A DNA stretch of 64,000 nucleotides from Saprospiraceae bacterium (GTDB taxonomy: Bacteria; Bacteroidota; Bacteroidia; Chitinophagales; Saprospiraceae). The position numbers were made by a program, and so were the translations under genes. The DNA is taken from assembly GCA_016711125.1 (NCBI GenBank), contig JADJTQ010000012.1:124001-188000 (forward strand). Direction: 5' to 3'. Shown here piece after piece: positions 38,774-48,805 of this stretch (positions are counted from its first letter, which is position 1; every line of letters begins with the position of its first letter). The notes below the pieces were generated by a model. The model ran no database searches, had not been told where the DNA came from, and saw nothing but the letters and a program-made list of their open reading frames with translations.

Positions 38774-39502
38774 TTATTCCATCGAGCGTATGTCACCGGA
38801 TCCACTGACCCGGGAATACACTTTAGCTGCATCACCGCGATACCTGATATTTCCACTACCAGAGATTCTCGCGTCCAACTCATCTTTAACCAATATTGTT
38901 GCATCACCAGACCCACTGATTTGTATTTTGCAGGTAGAGGCATCCAGATTACGACTATCGACACCGCCAGACCCACTGATAGATATGTCCATTTGGTTGG
39001 CCTTTCCTTCAAGCGTAATATCACCTGATCCACTGACTCCCATCTCGATATCCCTTGCTTCAACTTCTAATTTAACATTTCCGGAGCCTGAAACTCTAAG
39101 ATCCAGATCACCTAGCCCACTAAAACGATTGGTCGAAACAAGGCTACCTGAACCGCTTACACTAACTTCAGTAAGATTATTCATTGTGATATAGATTTTG
39201 ACCGGTTCTGACCTTTTCACCATTTTATCATATTTGATTTTCAATACTTTGTCTGAAACTTCAAACCGGAGGTTGTCCAGGATATTTTGTTGACCTTCCA
39301 CAACTACTTTTTGATTATTCCCCTGAGTAATATATACGTCGCAGCTAAATCCGTTCCTAATGCCTTCAAAATGGTCAAGAGACATTTCTTTTTTTATGAT
39401 GGGTCCTTCTCCTGAAAGCGAACCTTTCCAGAAGTTTTGAGCATGCATCATCGGTGCAAAAAGCAGTGCAGTGGCCAAAAGGCATAGTAATAGTCTATTC
39501 AT
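38774..39502 (-). CDS. DUF2807 (GIN-domain) secreted protein with SGSG repeats
   Basis: The 242-residue protein has a signal peptide (LLLCLLATALLFAPMMHAQ). The DUF2807 head (FEGIRNGFSCDVYITQGNNQKVVVEG) is followed by a right-handed beta-helix-like region with seven SGSG units (SVSGSGS, RVSGSGN, GVSGSGD, SISGSGG, QISGSGD, RISGSGN, RVSGSGD) spaced by roughly 14-22 residues. Proteins of this family are exported; their ligand is unknown. I take the ATG at 39502, which gives the signal peptide; the upstream codons in the frame are not coding-like. It precedes proB on the same strand by about 110 bases. Confidence 0.88.
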   Translation of the reverse strand: MNRLLLCLLATALLFAPMMHAQNFWKGSLSGEGPIIKKEMSLDHFEGIRNGFSCDVYITQGNNQKVVVEGQQNILDNLRFEVSDKVLKIKYDKMVKRSEPVKIYITMNNLTEVSVSGSGSLVSTNRFSGLGDLDLRVSGSGNVKLEVEARDIEMGVSGSGDITLEGKANQMDISISGSGGVDSRNLDASTCKIQISGSGDATILVKDELDARISGSGNIRYRGDAAKVYSRVSGSGDIRSME

Positions 39503-39637
39503 GATTCGTTTAGTTTTCGAGATAAGGACGGTTGCCATGATCATTGGTTGCATCTCCACTTGTCTTCGAGTGAAAATCAGAAACATCATCGAGTGTCGAT
39601 TCGATCTTCCTGCCGAGAGATGATCCCTTAGATTGAT

Positions 39638-41254
39638 CTAAAATCTCGCTGTAATACCTCCCAGCACGTTTAATCCGAATCCAGGATACCCGTACCATCG
39701 TCGATACTGATTTGTAGAAAGGTTGTTTAAGTGAAGAAAGAGACCAAAATTTTCAGTAATAAAATAATCAGCTCCCAGACTGATATCAAATAGCAGATTC
39801 GGCTCATCAGGCAAATCCAAATTTTTAAACGGAACTGCATCATTGACAAATACTTCAGCCTTTAGTCGAAGCTGTTGATCCAGCGCAAGATAACTGAGGC
39901 CAACATTTCCCTGTAACTTTGGCAAGTGCCAGGCTTTCTCTTCATGATTCAGGTCATAAAAATTTTGCACAATACTGCCGGAAATGTCGAGATTGTCCAA
40001 TAATCTACCTTTTAGAGAAGCCTGGATATAAATGATATTTGCAGTATCATACAATATGTCAAAGCGATTCCATGGTTTAATTGTATTGACTTCAAATAAG
40101 GCCAGGTCATTGGTTGGTTTGAGTCCTGCCTGAGCACTGTATTCAATTCCGGAAATATTTCCCTTTACTCCTGCGTAAAAATCATAGTATTGGCTATTTC
40201 GAATCTCGCTCAATTCAGATACAAGGAATGGATTGTAACTAGAGAGTATTTTAAAATTGTTTTTTCGAAGACCACCATCTGCTCCTACAATAAGTGACAG
40301 TTTATTCCCAGCGAGGCTAACTAACAATTCAATGTCCGGATAGATAAAATATTCCTCATTTGAACTGGCGAGTTGCGCCCCCATTTTAAAGCGCAACGAT
40401 GAAGTGCCGAAACTAAATGTGGGATTAATATAAAAGTTATTCAATTTTTGGATCGAAGTGTCCTTGAGCCGGGTGAGATCCGTACCCAGGACTATCGACA
40501 ACGGATTATCACCAAACCATTTTGTCAGACCGAGGTCAAGATTTAAACCGGTTTCCCGGGTCGCAAAATTATTGGCAAATCGGTATGCATTTACTCCCGC
40601 CCAGTAGTTCAGTTTGGCATTGGTTTCATTGCTATTGTATATTTTAAGCCCTACTTCATATAGATTGAGTTTATTCTTTACATCCTCTGCAGTAAAAGTA
40701 TTTGTGGTGTCTTCATGATCGTAGCCATAAAAGGCATAGTTATCAACGCTAACGGATGTAAATCCATCTACTGAAAATCCCTGATTGGTCTGCAGAGTGC
40801 CTTTTAGTAAGAAATCATTATCAGAAAACCGCTGATTCTCATAATTTTTATCACTGGCGCTGTGATGGCTAATCCGAGCAAGTAGATTGGATGCTGACGA
40901 AGAGCCAAAGAGATATCCGGCATCGAGATACGGAGAAATCGGATAACCAAATCCAGCTTTAACAAATCCATTATATCCCGGATCCAGCGGATCAGTCGAA
41001 ATGCCTATGGGTCGGATGGAAGGGGCCAGATACTCAAGCTGCATTAGTTTTTCCTCAATATCATAGTCAAATTTTTGATCGGTTACCTCCTTTACTTCAG
41101 GAGCAGGTTCTAGGCGCTGTTTGTTGGCGTCCGCCAGTCTGGCTTCAAAGTTTTTGACGACTTCTACTTTTTCTGTTTGCAGATCCTGCGCATAACCATT
41201 GAAGGGGATTAAAGATATCCAGCAAACAATAATTAATATATTGCCACTCTTCAT
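39638..41254 (-). CDS. TonB-dependent-receptor-like outer-membrane barrel protein
   Basis: The 538-residue protein has a signal peptide (ILIIVCWISLIPFNGYAQ) and a polar, Glu/Lys-rich region of 60 residues. About 20 amphipathic strands follow, as in GFVKAGFGYPISPYLDAGYLFG and LLARISHHSASDKNY, and the protein ends GLNVLGGITARF with a C-terminal Phe typical of outer-membrane barrels. No plug domain or TonB box is clear, so it is better called a TonB-receptor-like barrel. The upstream gene is a long TPR protein, about 30 bases away, an arrangement recurrent in Bacteroidota that suggests a joint envelope function. Confidence 0.75.
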   Translation of the reverse strand: MKSGNILIIVCWISLIPFNGYAQDLQTEKVEVVKNFEARLADANKQRLEPAPEVKEVTDQKFDYDIEEKLMQLEYLAPSIRPIGISTDPLDPGYNGFVKAGFGYPISPYLDAGYLFGSSSASNLLARISHHSASDKNYENQRFSDNDFLLKGTLQTNQGFSVDGFTSVSVDNYAFYGYDHEDTTNTFTAEDVKNKLNLYEVGLKIYNSNETNAKLNYWAGVNAYRFANNFATRETGLNLDLGLTKWFGDNPLSIVLGTDLTRLKDTSIQKLNNFYINPTFSFGTSSLRFKMGAQLASSNEEYFIYPDIELLVSLAGNKLSLIVGADGGLRKNNFKILSSYNPFLVSELSEIRNSQYYDFYAGVKGNISGIEYSAQAGLKPTNDLALFEVNTIKPWNRFDILYDTANIIYIQASLKGRLLDNLDISGSIVQNFYDLNHEEKAWHLPKLQGNVGLSYLALDQQLRLKAEVFVNDAVPFKNLDLPDEPNLLFDISLGADYFITENFGLFLHLNNLSTNQYRRWYGYPGFGLNVLGGITARF

Positions 41255-41282
41255 GAGTTTAATATTTATCTATTTTATAAAA

Positions 41283-44200
41283 TTAATTAGAACCGTTATC
41301 GATCCGATTCCTTTTCTGTCCTTCCAGCTCGATCTTGGCTACTTTTGATTTAGCAATCTCAACCAATTCCTTATCATCGGAAAAATTATCAATGACTGCT
41401 TCGAGTGCGGCACGGGCATTGAAGAAATCTTCTTTGACGACCAAAACGTCACTTAATAAGATCAAACTTTTGGCAACCCAATAAGGGTAGGCTCCACTAT
41501 CGCTATATGACTTTCGGCAAGATTCCTCTGCCTGATCATAATTTTTCTTTAAATAATGAATTTCAGCGATTAAATATCTGGCCTCTGCGGTGTTTTCATT
41601 GTCAGAATTAGCGACCACTTCATTAAATAGCCTTAGCGCTTCATCCAGCTGTTTGTTCTCGTAAACAATTTTACCACGATAAAATTGAGCTATCGCAAGT
41701 TCCTCTGATGATGCATTTGGACTGCTCATTACTTTTCCGGCGTAGATACCTGCAGCATCTTTTTTCCCAATCCGGTATGCTGATCGCATGGCACCCATTT
41801 GAGCCTCAAATTTAATTTCGGGGTCGTTAGTCAACGATTCTAATTTTGAATAATAATTGTAAGCTTTTTCAAACTCCTCGGCATAGTTATAGCTGATCAA
41901 AGCAGCCTTTTCAAGCGAAAGTAAATAATAGGCACTCTGACCTTTCTGAATAGTACTTTCGTAGTCTGCCAGAGCATTATCAAATTTTCTTACTATGCTA
42001 TATGATTCTCCACGATTGTATACTGCTTGCAATGCATGAAATCGGGGTATTTTGCTAAATACTCCGTAAAGGCAGTGATGGCTCTTTCATATTCTGCATT
42101 TTCATACAGGCGCTGAGCCACGAGATAATTGAGTGAATCTTTTTCACCTTCGCCTACTTTATAACCAGGTATCGACTCAACGAATGCTACATAATCATCT
42201 GGCCTGTGGAGATCCTGCACATAGATTTCTTCAATGGCAGCTAATGCATCTTTGGCTTCTTTAGATGAAGGATTATTTTTAAAAATGGTTTTGTAGTAGT
42301 CAAGAGCCTGTTCTAATTGCCCCTGATTATAACTCACTAAACCAAGTTTCAAGTAGGCAGCATTAAGAAGTTCCGACTTTCCTTTGTATTGAGTGACCAA
42401 TTTATCAAGAACACGTACTGCATCATTAGGTCGGTCAACTTCGATATACGTTTCGCCAAGTTCCAGAAGTGCATCGTCGGCATATTGTGAATTTGCATGA
42501 TTATCGACAAGTTGTTGAAGGGCAGTTATTTTTCCATTGTTTTGACCCTTCAATCCCTGAATAATCGCTTTTTGAAACAATGCATATTCAAATCCATTGG
42601 CCTGAAGTGCAATCGCCTGATCATAATAATTCTGGGCTAAATCATATCTGTTTCTTTTAAAATTACAGTCTCCTGACCTTAAATACGCATCAGGTAATAA
42701 TTGACCGGATAAGATTTCATCACCGGTAGGGGCGGCCTGAATCAAACGAATGCATGATTCGAAATGCTTGAGGGCATTATTATGATCCTCCGTTTTTAAA
42801 TAATTATAACCTTGTGTATAGTGTGCTGCTGCACTTGAAGAGCTTGGAGGCAAGTCGTTGATCCCACCTGCCATGGTTATAAATTTATCGAAATCACCTT
42901 TACTAACAGCATACTTCTTTTGATAGTGGTGGATCTCACCAATCCAGAAGGTACAGAGAGCTTTAATTCTTGGATTAACCGGAACAGTTAGCGATTTGGT
43001 AAAATAATCAAGGGCAGAACCATGATCTTTTTCAACGTAATCTTGAATACCTTGATAATAAGTCACTTTTTGATACGCTTCTTTAATTCTGGGAGATTGA
43101 TCGTTAAGACCTTCGATTATTTTAATCGCTCCTTTATAATCTTTGGTATTGACCAGGGTCTCACTCAATAATTCCTGGGCTTCTGTATAATATTTTGACG
43201 ACGGTAGAAAACGCCTCAAGGTACTGATGGCATCACGATCAAAATGTAACTCAATGCTGAGTTTAGCAAATTGAAATAGGGCATCTTCCTGCAGGGCAGG
43301 GTCGAACGAACTCTTAGAAACAATTTGGAAGGCATTTCTAGCCGAAGCAAGATCTCCGGTCTTCAGGTAACAATCAGCCAGATAATACATCGCGGATTGG
43401 CCTAGTTCGGTGTCGATCTTATCTAATTGTCGAAAACTCTCAATTGCTTCCTTATACTTACCATTTTGGTATTGCACAAATCCCAACTGATAAAAATCTT
43501 CGACTCTCAATTTTTGGAGTTACTTTCATAATACTCCAAGTGGGGTAATGCCTTGGCATAGTCACCCCTTTCAAAATATGCCTGGCCTATAAGTTGATTA
43601 ATTTCGGCGTCGTTTTTTACGCGGCCATCCTGGACGAGCGGTACAGCATAAGCCAGTAGTTGATCATAGTCCTTTTCGGCTGCATAGATCTGGACGATAT
43701 AGTATGGTATCTCCCTGCGATAATTTGCTGACTTTTCCGCTACCTTCCAGGCCTTAATCGCCTCTGTATAATCCTGACCGTAAAAGTTGGACATACCATA
43801 GTAGTAATGACCACTGTAGTAGTAGGGACCATCTTTGCTCATTAGAGCGCTAAATTTGGCACTGGCTTCGTCATATCTCTTTTTCATAAAGAGACAATAC
43901 CCGTGACGAAAGGTGATTTCATTTCGTTGCCCATCAGAAAACCCTCTCTGGTCCATCTCCGCATAAAACTCGATAGCCTCTTCGTACTTCTTCTCATTAA
44001 AATAATAGTCTGCTAACTCAAGAAGAGCTTCCATTAGCAGCAGGATCGGGGCGATATCGACGAGCGAAATCAAGCATAAGTTTTTGACCATCAGGTTGTT
44101 CCAGTCTAACGGCACTCCTTGCATAGTACAATTCCGCTTTGGTTTTTATGGTGCGATATTCCGGCTCATTGACCGGTTGCAATCTATCAAGTACTTTTCT

Positions 44201-44359
44201 AAATTCTGCCTGAGCCAATCCATAGACGCCCAGGTCAAAAAATTCGAGTCCCTTTTTAAAGTTTGCGTTGGCTTCCGTATATACTGCCGTACGTTGGGCA
44301 TTCATACTTAAGGCAATGAAACTCACGAAGATGCAAAGTAGGGCATGCTTCCTGATCAT
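41283..44359 (-). CDS. Large TPR-repeat protein, three frameshifts
   Basis: The reconstructed protein is about 1025 residues: a signal peptide from MIRKHALLCIFVSFIALSM and then more than 20 tetratricopeptide repeats, for example YYFNEKKYEEAIEFYAEM, GFVQYQNGKYKEAIESFRQL and YNQGQLEQALDYYKTIF. Frames break at 44031 (one G too many), 43511-43515 (AAAAA lacking one A) and 42039-42041 (TTT lacking one T). The repairs give ANEALLELADYYF, SKKLRVEDFYQLGF and DFHALQAVYNRGES. TPR proteins scaffold complexes. The barrel gene follows at once on the same strand, so a periplasmic partner function is likely. Confidence 0.83.
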
Positions 44360-44620
44360 AGCTTTTGATTTTACCTTGTTTCTATCCAAAAAAGTCACAT
44401 TGGGCATTAAGATTGTCTAATCCCTCAGAATTTAGACAAATTTAACACTTTATAATGCAAAAGGTAAAGATTATCTGGATAATATAGATTAGAATTTTAT
44501 ATAATAAGAATATCCGCGCTAGGTTGTGAACTTGTTAGATTGTCCAAATCTTTGGTGCTTCCAAGTCACTCCTGCAAAGCGCTTCCTGGAAGCCGGAATT
44601 GATGCTTAAACGACTTCGCC

Positions 44621-45862
44621 TTAAAAATTATTGATTGCGTGGCTAATTATTTCACAGCAGGTATCCAGCTGATCCTTTGTTATGACCAGAGGAGGGGCGA
44701 ATCGGATGATATTACCATGTGTTGGTTTGGCCAGTAATCCTTCATCTTTCAATGCTAGGCAAAGATCCCAGGCAGTGGTGCTTTCTGGAGAATCATCGAT
44801 TTCGATTGCATTGAGCAATCCCTTTCCTCTTACTTTAGATACTAGTGAGCCCTCGCCTGTCAGTTTTTCCATTTCGGATCTAAAGATCTGACCAAGTTTA
44901 TCAGCATTTTCTGACAGTCTTTCGTCTTTTACCACCTGCAAAGCTGCAGTTGCAACGGCACAAGCGAGGGGATTGCCTCCAAAGGTCGATCCGTGTTCAC
45001 CTGGTTTTATGGTAAGCATGATCTGATCATCAGCCAGCACCGCTGATACCGGCAAAACACCACCTGAGAGTGCCTTGCCAAGAATAAGAATGTCTGGCCT
45101 TACATGGCTATGTTCGCAACAAATCAACTTTCCCGTTCGTGCAATACCAGTTTGAACTTCATCAGCAACAAACAAAACCTGATGCTTCTGGCATAAGTCA
45201 TACGCCTTGGATAAATAATTATCTGCAGGCACAATGACTCCCGCTTCTCCCTGAATTGGCTCGACAATAAATCCGGCCACATTGGGTTGGCCCAAGGCCT
45301 CTTCAAGACTATCGAGATCATCATATGGTACCACTTGATAACCCGGTACAAAGGGTCCAAAATCTTTCGTACTGGAAGGATCTCCAGAGGCTGAAATTGC
45401 AGCGATGGTTCGTCCATGAAAATTACCGGTAGCAAAAATGATCTTCGCCTGATTAGTCGCTACTCCTTTATTGGTATACGCCCACTTGCGGCATAATTTG
45501 ATAGCTGTTTCAACCGCTTCGACACCTGTATTCATTGGCAATACCTTATCGTAGCCGAAGTATCTGGTCACATATTCTTCATATGCGCCGAGTTGATCGT
45601 TATAAAAGGCACGAGATGTCAAAGTCAGTGTCTGAGCCTGGCTGATTAAGGCCTGGGTGATATGAGGATGGCAATGCCCCTGGTTAACTGCTGAATATGC
45701 CGAGAGAAAGTCAAAATACTGTTTTCCATCAATATCATAAAGAAACACACCTTCACCCCTGGAGAGCACAACTGGTAGTGGGTGATAATTATGAGCTCCA
45801 TAGTGGTCTTCCAATTGCATAAGGTACTGTGCAGGCGATAGCGTTTCAACTTTGCTCGTCAT
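44621..45862 (-). CDS. rocD: Ornithine--oxo-acid aminotransferase
   Basis: The 413-residue class III aminotransferase interconverts ornithine and glutamate semialdehyde. Family features: NYHPLPVVLSRGEGVFLYD, SAYSAVNQGHCHP, LPMNTGVEAVETAIKLCRKW, NFHGRTIAAISASGD, EPIQGEAGVIVP, DEVQTGIARTGKL and the PLP Lys in ILGKALSGGVLPVSAV, followed by GSTFGGNPLA. The gene is complete and stands alone on the minus strand. Its product, glutamate semialdehyde, can also feed proline synthesis, which is relevant to the damaged proA. Confidence 0.94.
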   Translation of the reverse strand: MTSKVETLSPAQYLMQLEDHYGAHNYHPLPVVLSRGEGVFLYDIDGKQYFDFLSAYSAVNQGHCHPHITQALISQAQTLTLTSRAFYNDQLGAYEEYVTRYFGYDKVLPMNTGVEAVETAIKLCRKWAYTNKGVATNQAKIIFATGNFHGRTIAAISASGDPSSTKDFGPFVPGYQVVPYDDLDSLEEALGQPNVAGFIVEPIQGEAGVIVPADNYLSKAYDLCQKHQVLFVADEVQTGIARTGKLICCEHSHVRPDILILGKALSGGVLPVSAVLADDQIMLTIKPGEHGSTFGGNPLACAVATAALQVVKDERLSENADKLGQIFRSEMEKLTGEGSLVSKVRGKGLLNAIEIDDSPESTTAWDLCLALKDEGLLAKPTHGNIIRFAPPLVITKDQLDTCCEIISHAINNF

Positions 45863-46016
45863 GTTTTTGAATATTTTGGGTAAAGTTAGTAGTTATTCAC
45901 AGAGCATGCCTTTCAGATTCAGATGATCATGCTGTTGGAGCCATGTATTCTTCCGATGCTGCGGAATGTACATCGGGTTGATTGTCAATGAGACTGAAAC
46001 AAAGAAACTAATTTGA

Positions 46017-46616
46017 TTATTGGTTCGAATCTCTTCTGCACAATTCTTCATGAACTTTGATCACCTGCTGAACCAACATTTGATCACCATTATTGTCAAT
46101 CGTAAAATCAGCCAACTGGAGTCTTCGATACTCCGGCCATTGTTGTTGCATCCGTGCTTTTACCAGGTGAGGAGCAGATGCATCTCGTTTACATACTCTT
46201 TCGATTCTGATCGATTCGTCAGCAATCACGACTATCGTGGCGTCTTGTTGCAAATAACTACCTGCATCATAAATCAAGGCAGCTTCCTTCAATGTGTAAT
46301 ATACCCCAGTTTGTTCCTTATGCCATCGTTCATAATCACCCTCAACTGCAGGATGTACGATGCTATTTAAAAGGTTCAATTGCCATGGGTCTGAAAATAC
46401 CTGTTCGGCAATCCATTTGCTATTTAAGGCTTGATCGTCATTATAAGCTTGGGGACCCAGCAAATCAACGATTTGTTGCCTGATCGACTGATCTGTCAAC
46501 ATCAAGTCCTTGGCTCTGGTATCTGCGTAGTAGATTGGGATACCTAAAACGGCAAAGATTTTTGAAACCGTACTTTTTCCAGCTCCAATTCCGCCTGTGA
46601 TTCCGATTTTATACAT
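46017..46616 (-). CDS. coaE: Dephospho-CoA kinase
   Basis: The last enzyme of coenzyme A synthesis. The P-loop is in YKIGITGGIGAGKST, followed by YYADTRAKDLM, the CoA-binding NSIVHPAVEGDYERWH and LKEAALIYDAG. Length from the ATG at 46616 is about 199 residues, normal. The longer 5' frame (to 46682) is not used, because the homology starts at MYKIGIT. Its start overlaps the start of the divergent pyrophosphohydrolase frame, leaving no room for a promoter between them. Confidence 0.92.
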   Translation of the reverse strand: MYKIGITGGIGAGKSTVSKIFAVLGIPIYYADTRAKDLMLTDQSIRQQIVDLLGPQAYNDDQALNSKWIAEQVFSDPWQLNLLNSIVHPAVEGDYERWHKEQTGVYYTLKEAALIYDAGSYLQQDATIVVIADESIRIERVCKRDASAPHLVKARMQQQWPEYRRLQLADFTIDNNGDQMLVQQVIKVHEELCRRDSNQ

Positions 46617-47001
46617 CGCTTTTTTTAAAGAATTTCCAATACCAAAACTAGAAATATCAGAAGAACCAACTAAAAGGGACATCGTTGAGGCGGCTGATGC
46701 TTTAGCCGATCTGCAATATGTACTATCAGGGGCTATTCTTGAGTTTGGCCTCGGATCATCGTTTAAAAATCTATTTGATGAAGTTCAGAGATCGAACATG
46801 AGCAAGGTTTGTGATAGTCTTGATGATGCAAATGCTACCTTAGATCACTATCTTCAGACTAAGGGTACCGAAGGAGAGATTATTGAGAAGAGTGGCCAAT
46901 ATCTTGTATATCGCAAAAGTGATCGCAAGGTGTTGAAATCAATCAGCTATTCGGAGGCCCGATTGAAAGAAATCATTGCGGGTCATGCTACAAAAGTGTG
47001 A
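46597..47001 (+). pseudogene. MazG-like nucleotide pyrophosphohydrolase, truncated and internally deleted
   Basis: The C-terminal two-thirds is a clear all-alpha NTP pyrophosphohydrolase of the Bacteroidota type: RDIVEAADALADLQYVLSGAILEFGLG, LFDEVQRSNMSK and VLKSISYSEARLKEII. The N-terminal part is abnormal. FKEFPIPKLEISEEPTK looks like the first helix, but about 25 residues that should carry the Mg-binding EExxE are missing before RDIVEAAD. The true 5' end is lost, since the frame starts inside coaE's start region. A functional start cannot be named. The homologues hydrolyse (d)NTPs or phosphoribosyl-ATP-like substrates. Confidence 0.7.
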
Positions 47002-47157
47002 GATAAAGACCAAGTGTCGGTTGCAGCTATTTCATTGAGGCTCATTTTGTCAGACAAGTATCAATCACATTTTTATGGAGATTTGCAATAAAATGTAGAC
47101 CTTTGCCTTACGATTGAAAATCAATTGCCAAAGTTGCAAGCAAACCAAAGTGGCTAT

Positions 47158-48270
47158 ATGTACTTAGACAACGTACTCGAAACAATTGGTAATACCCCTC
47201 TAGTCAAACTTCAACAACTAAAAGATATACCGTGCACAGTTCTTGCAAAAGTCGAGGCTTATAATCCCGGATTATCGGCAAAAGATAGAATTGTTCGCTA
47301 TATGGTGGCGAAAGCCGAGCAGGTTGGTAAGATTCGTCCGGGCTGTACCATTATTGAGGCCACCTCTGGCAACACTGGTTTTAGTTTGGCCCTTACCTGT
47401 GCCATCAAGGGTTATAAATGTATCCTAACCATTACTTCTAAAGCAAGCGAAGAGAAGATTCAGGGTCTGAAAGCTCTGGGAGCTGAAGTGATTGTGTGCC
47501 CGGCTGATGTGGCGCCTGAAGATCCCCGTTCATATTATAGTCAAGCGAAGTCACTGAGGGACCGTATACCGAACTCATACTACCTCAATCAGAACTTTAA
47601 TACAGATAATATGGAAGCCCACTATCTGACTACGGGCCCGGAAATATGGATGCAAACCAGTCAGAAAATCACGCATTTTGTTTGTTGCGCAGGTACGGGA
47701 GGCACAATCAGTGGCACAGGAAGATTTCTTAAGGAACAGGATCCGGATATCAAGGTGATTGCGGTAGACGGGTATGGCTCAGTATTGAAGAAGTTTCATG
47801 AAACCGGCATTTATGATCGAAGCGTGATTAAGCCAATCCGCATCGAGGGGCTCGGAAAGACCATCATTCCTGCTAATGTAGATTTTTCGGTAATCGATGA
47901 GTTTATCCGGGTGAGTGATAAAGACGCTGCATTGAAAGTCAGGGAGTTGGCCAAAGAAGAAGGCCTTTTTGTAGGCTATTCGAGTGGTGCAGCGCTTCAG
48001 GCAGTTTATCAAATGAAAGATGAATTGAACGAAGACGATGTGGTTGTGATATTGCTGTCTGACCACGGAAGTCGCTATTTGAGTAAGATATTTAATGACC
48101 TTTGGATGCAGGAGCAGGGATTTCTTCCTGGCCAGGATGTAAGGGACGATGCACTTACGCTACAACAGGGAGTCTCCAACAGTGCAAGTTATTATCGTGA
48201 CTATTATAAGAGATACAGGCAATTTGTGCGTAAGAGCTATAAAATGATCCGGGATAACTGGCAGTACTAG
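47158..48270 (+). CDS. PLP-dependent cystathionine beta-synthase/cysteine synthase-type enzyme
   Basis: A fold-type II PLP enzyme of 370 residues: LETIGNTPLVKL, Schiff-base Lys in NPGLSAKDRIVRYM, EATSGNTGFSLAL (phosphate loop), CCAGTGGTISGTGRFLKE, and GYSSGAALQA near the C-terminus. It lacks the CBS regulatory domains of full CBS and is slightly longer than O-acetylserine sulfhydrylases. It could make cystathionine from serine and homocysteine or cysteine from acetylserine; sequence alone cannot choose. The ATG at 47158 (MYLDNVLETIG) is preferred over the TTG at 47125. Confidence 0.88.
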   Translation: MYLDNVLETIGNTPLVKLQQLKDIPCTVLAKVEAYNPGLSAKDRIVRYMVAKAEQVGKIRPGCTIIEATSGNTGFSLALTCAIKGYKCILTITSKASEEKIQGLKALGAEVIVCPADVAPEDPRSYYSQAKSLRDRIPNSYYLNQNFNTDNMEAHYLTTGPEIWMQTSQKITHFVCCAGTGGTISGTGRFLKEQDPDIKVIAVDGYGSVLKKFHETGIYDRSVIKPIRIEGLGKTIIPANVDFSVIDEFIRVSDKDAALKVRELAKEEGLFVGYSSGAALQAVYQMKDELNEDDVVVILLSDHGSRYLSKIFNDLWMQEQGFLPGQDVRDDALTLQQGVSNSASYYRDYYKRYRQFVRKSYKMIRDNWQY

Positions 48271-48279
48271 CAAGTTCTT

Positions 48280-48693
48280 TTAGATCAGATAATTGACCCA
48301 GAAAAAAAGCACGAGGTAGATCCACAAGACATCAAGGTAGTGCCAATAGAGGGTGAGTAAATTAAGTTTTACCTTTTTTCTGGATTGCTAAAGTATAACA
48401 AGACGCTGACCGGTTCCATCATTCTCAATACGGCATATGTTTTTGTACCTGACCGTGTCGTCCTGCCGGTAGGCTTTCTTAGACTGGATCATACAAAACG
48501 AACAAGCGAGTAACAAAAGGGTGTTAAAGATGAAAATGAGAGGCACTCGGAGAGGTTCGAGTCCCATTTGTATCCTTGTGTATGCGTATGATAATGTGAG
48601 ACTTAGAAAGAGCGCACTAATTGCTCCAATGAGTAAGTAGACAAAAATTTGATAGGGATGGATCGAAAAAGATTGTCTCGAACTTTGGTCCAT
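48280..48693 (-). pseudogene. Cytochrome c oxidase subunit III remnant lacking its middle helices
   Basis: The N-terminal part (MDQSSRQSFSIHPYQIFVYL through CMIQSKKAYR) shows two membrane helices of a haem-copper oxidase subunit III. The C-terminal part after a TAG at 48388-48390 reads KLNLLTLYWHYLDVLWIYLV and ends FFWVNYLI, the conserved last helix of the subunit. The middle helices (about 65-75 residues, including the expected His-rich GLHAxHVxGG helix) are absent, and the join region (NICRIENDGTGQRL) does not resemble a membrane helix. Subunit III is usually encoded in a cox cluster; here it stands alone, convergent with the PLP enzyme gene. Confidence 0.75.
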
Positions 48694-48805
48694 TATTTAT
48701 CTGTTACCTAAAAGTCAAATATTAAATATCAAATAGAATGAGTTGGTTATCTTGAATCCGTCAATTCGTACTTGATAATAATCAATTGCAATATCCTAAA
48801 ACATT

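Noticed and set aside
38671..39063. 130-codon minus-strand frame overlapping the DUF2807 gene
   Set aside because: It is a shadow of the SGSG-repeat coding sequence and has no domain or start of its own.
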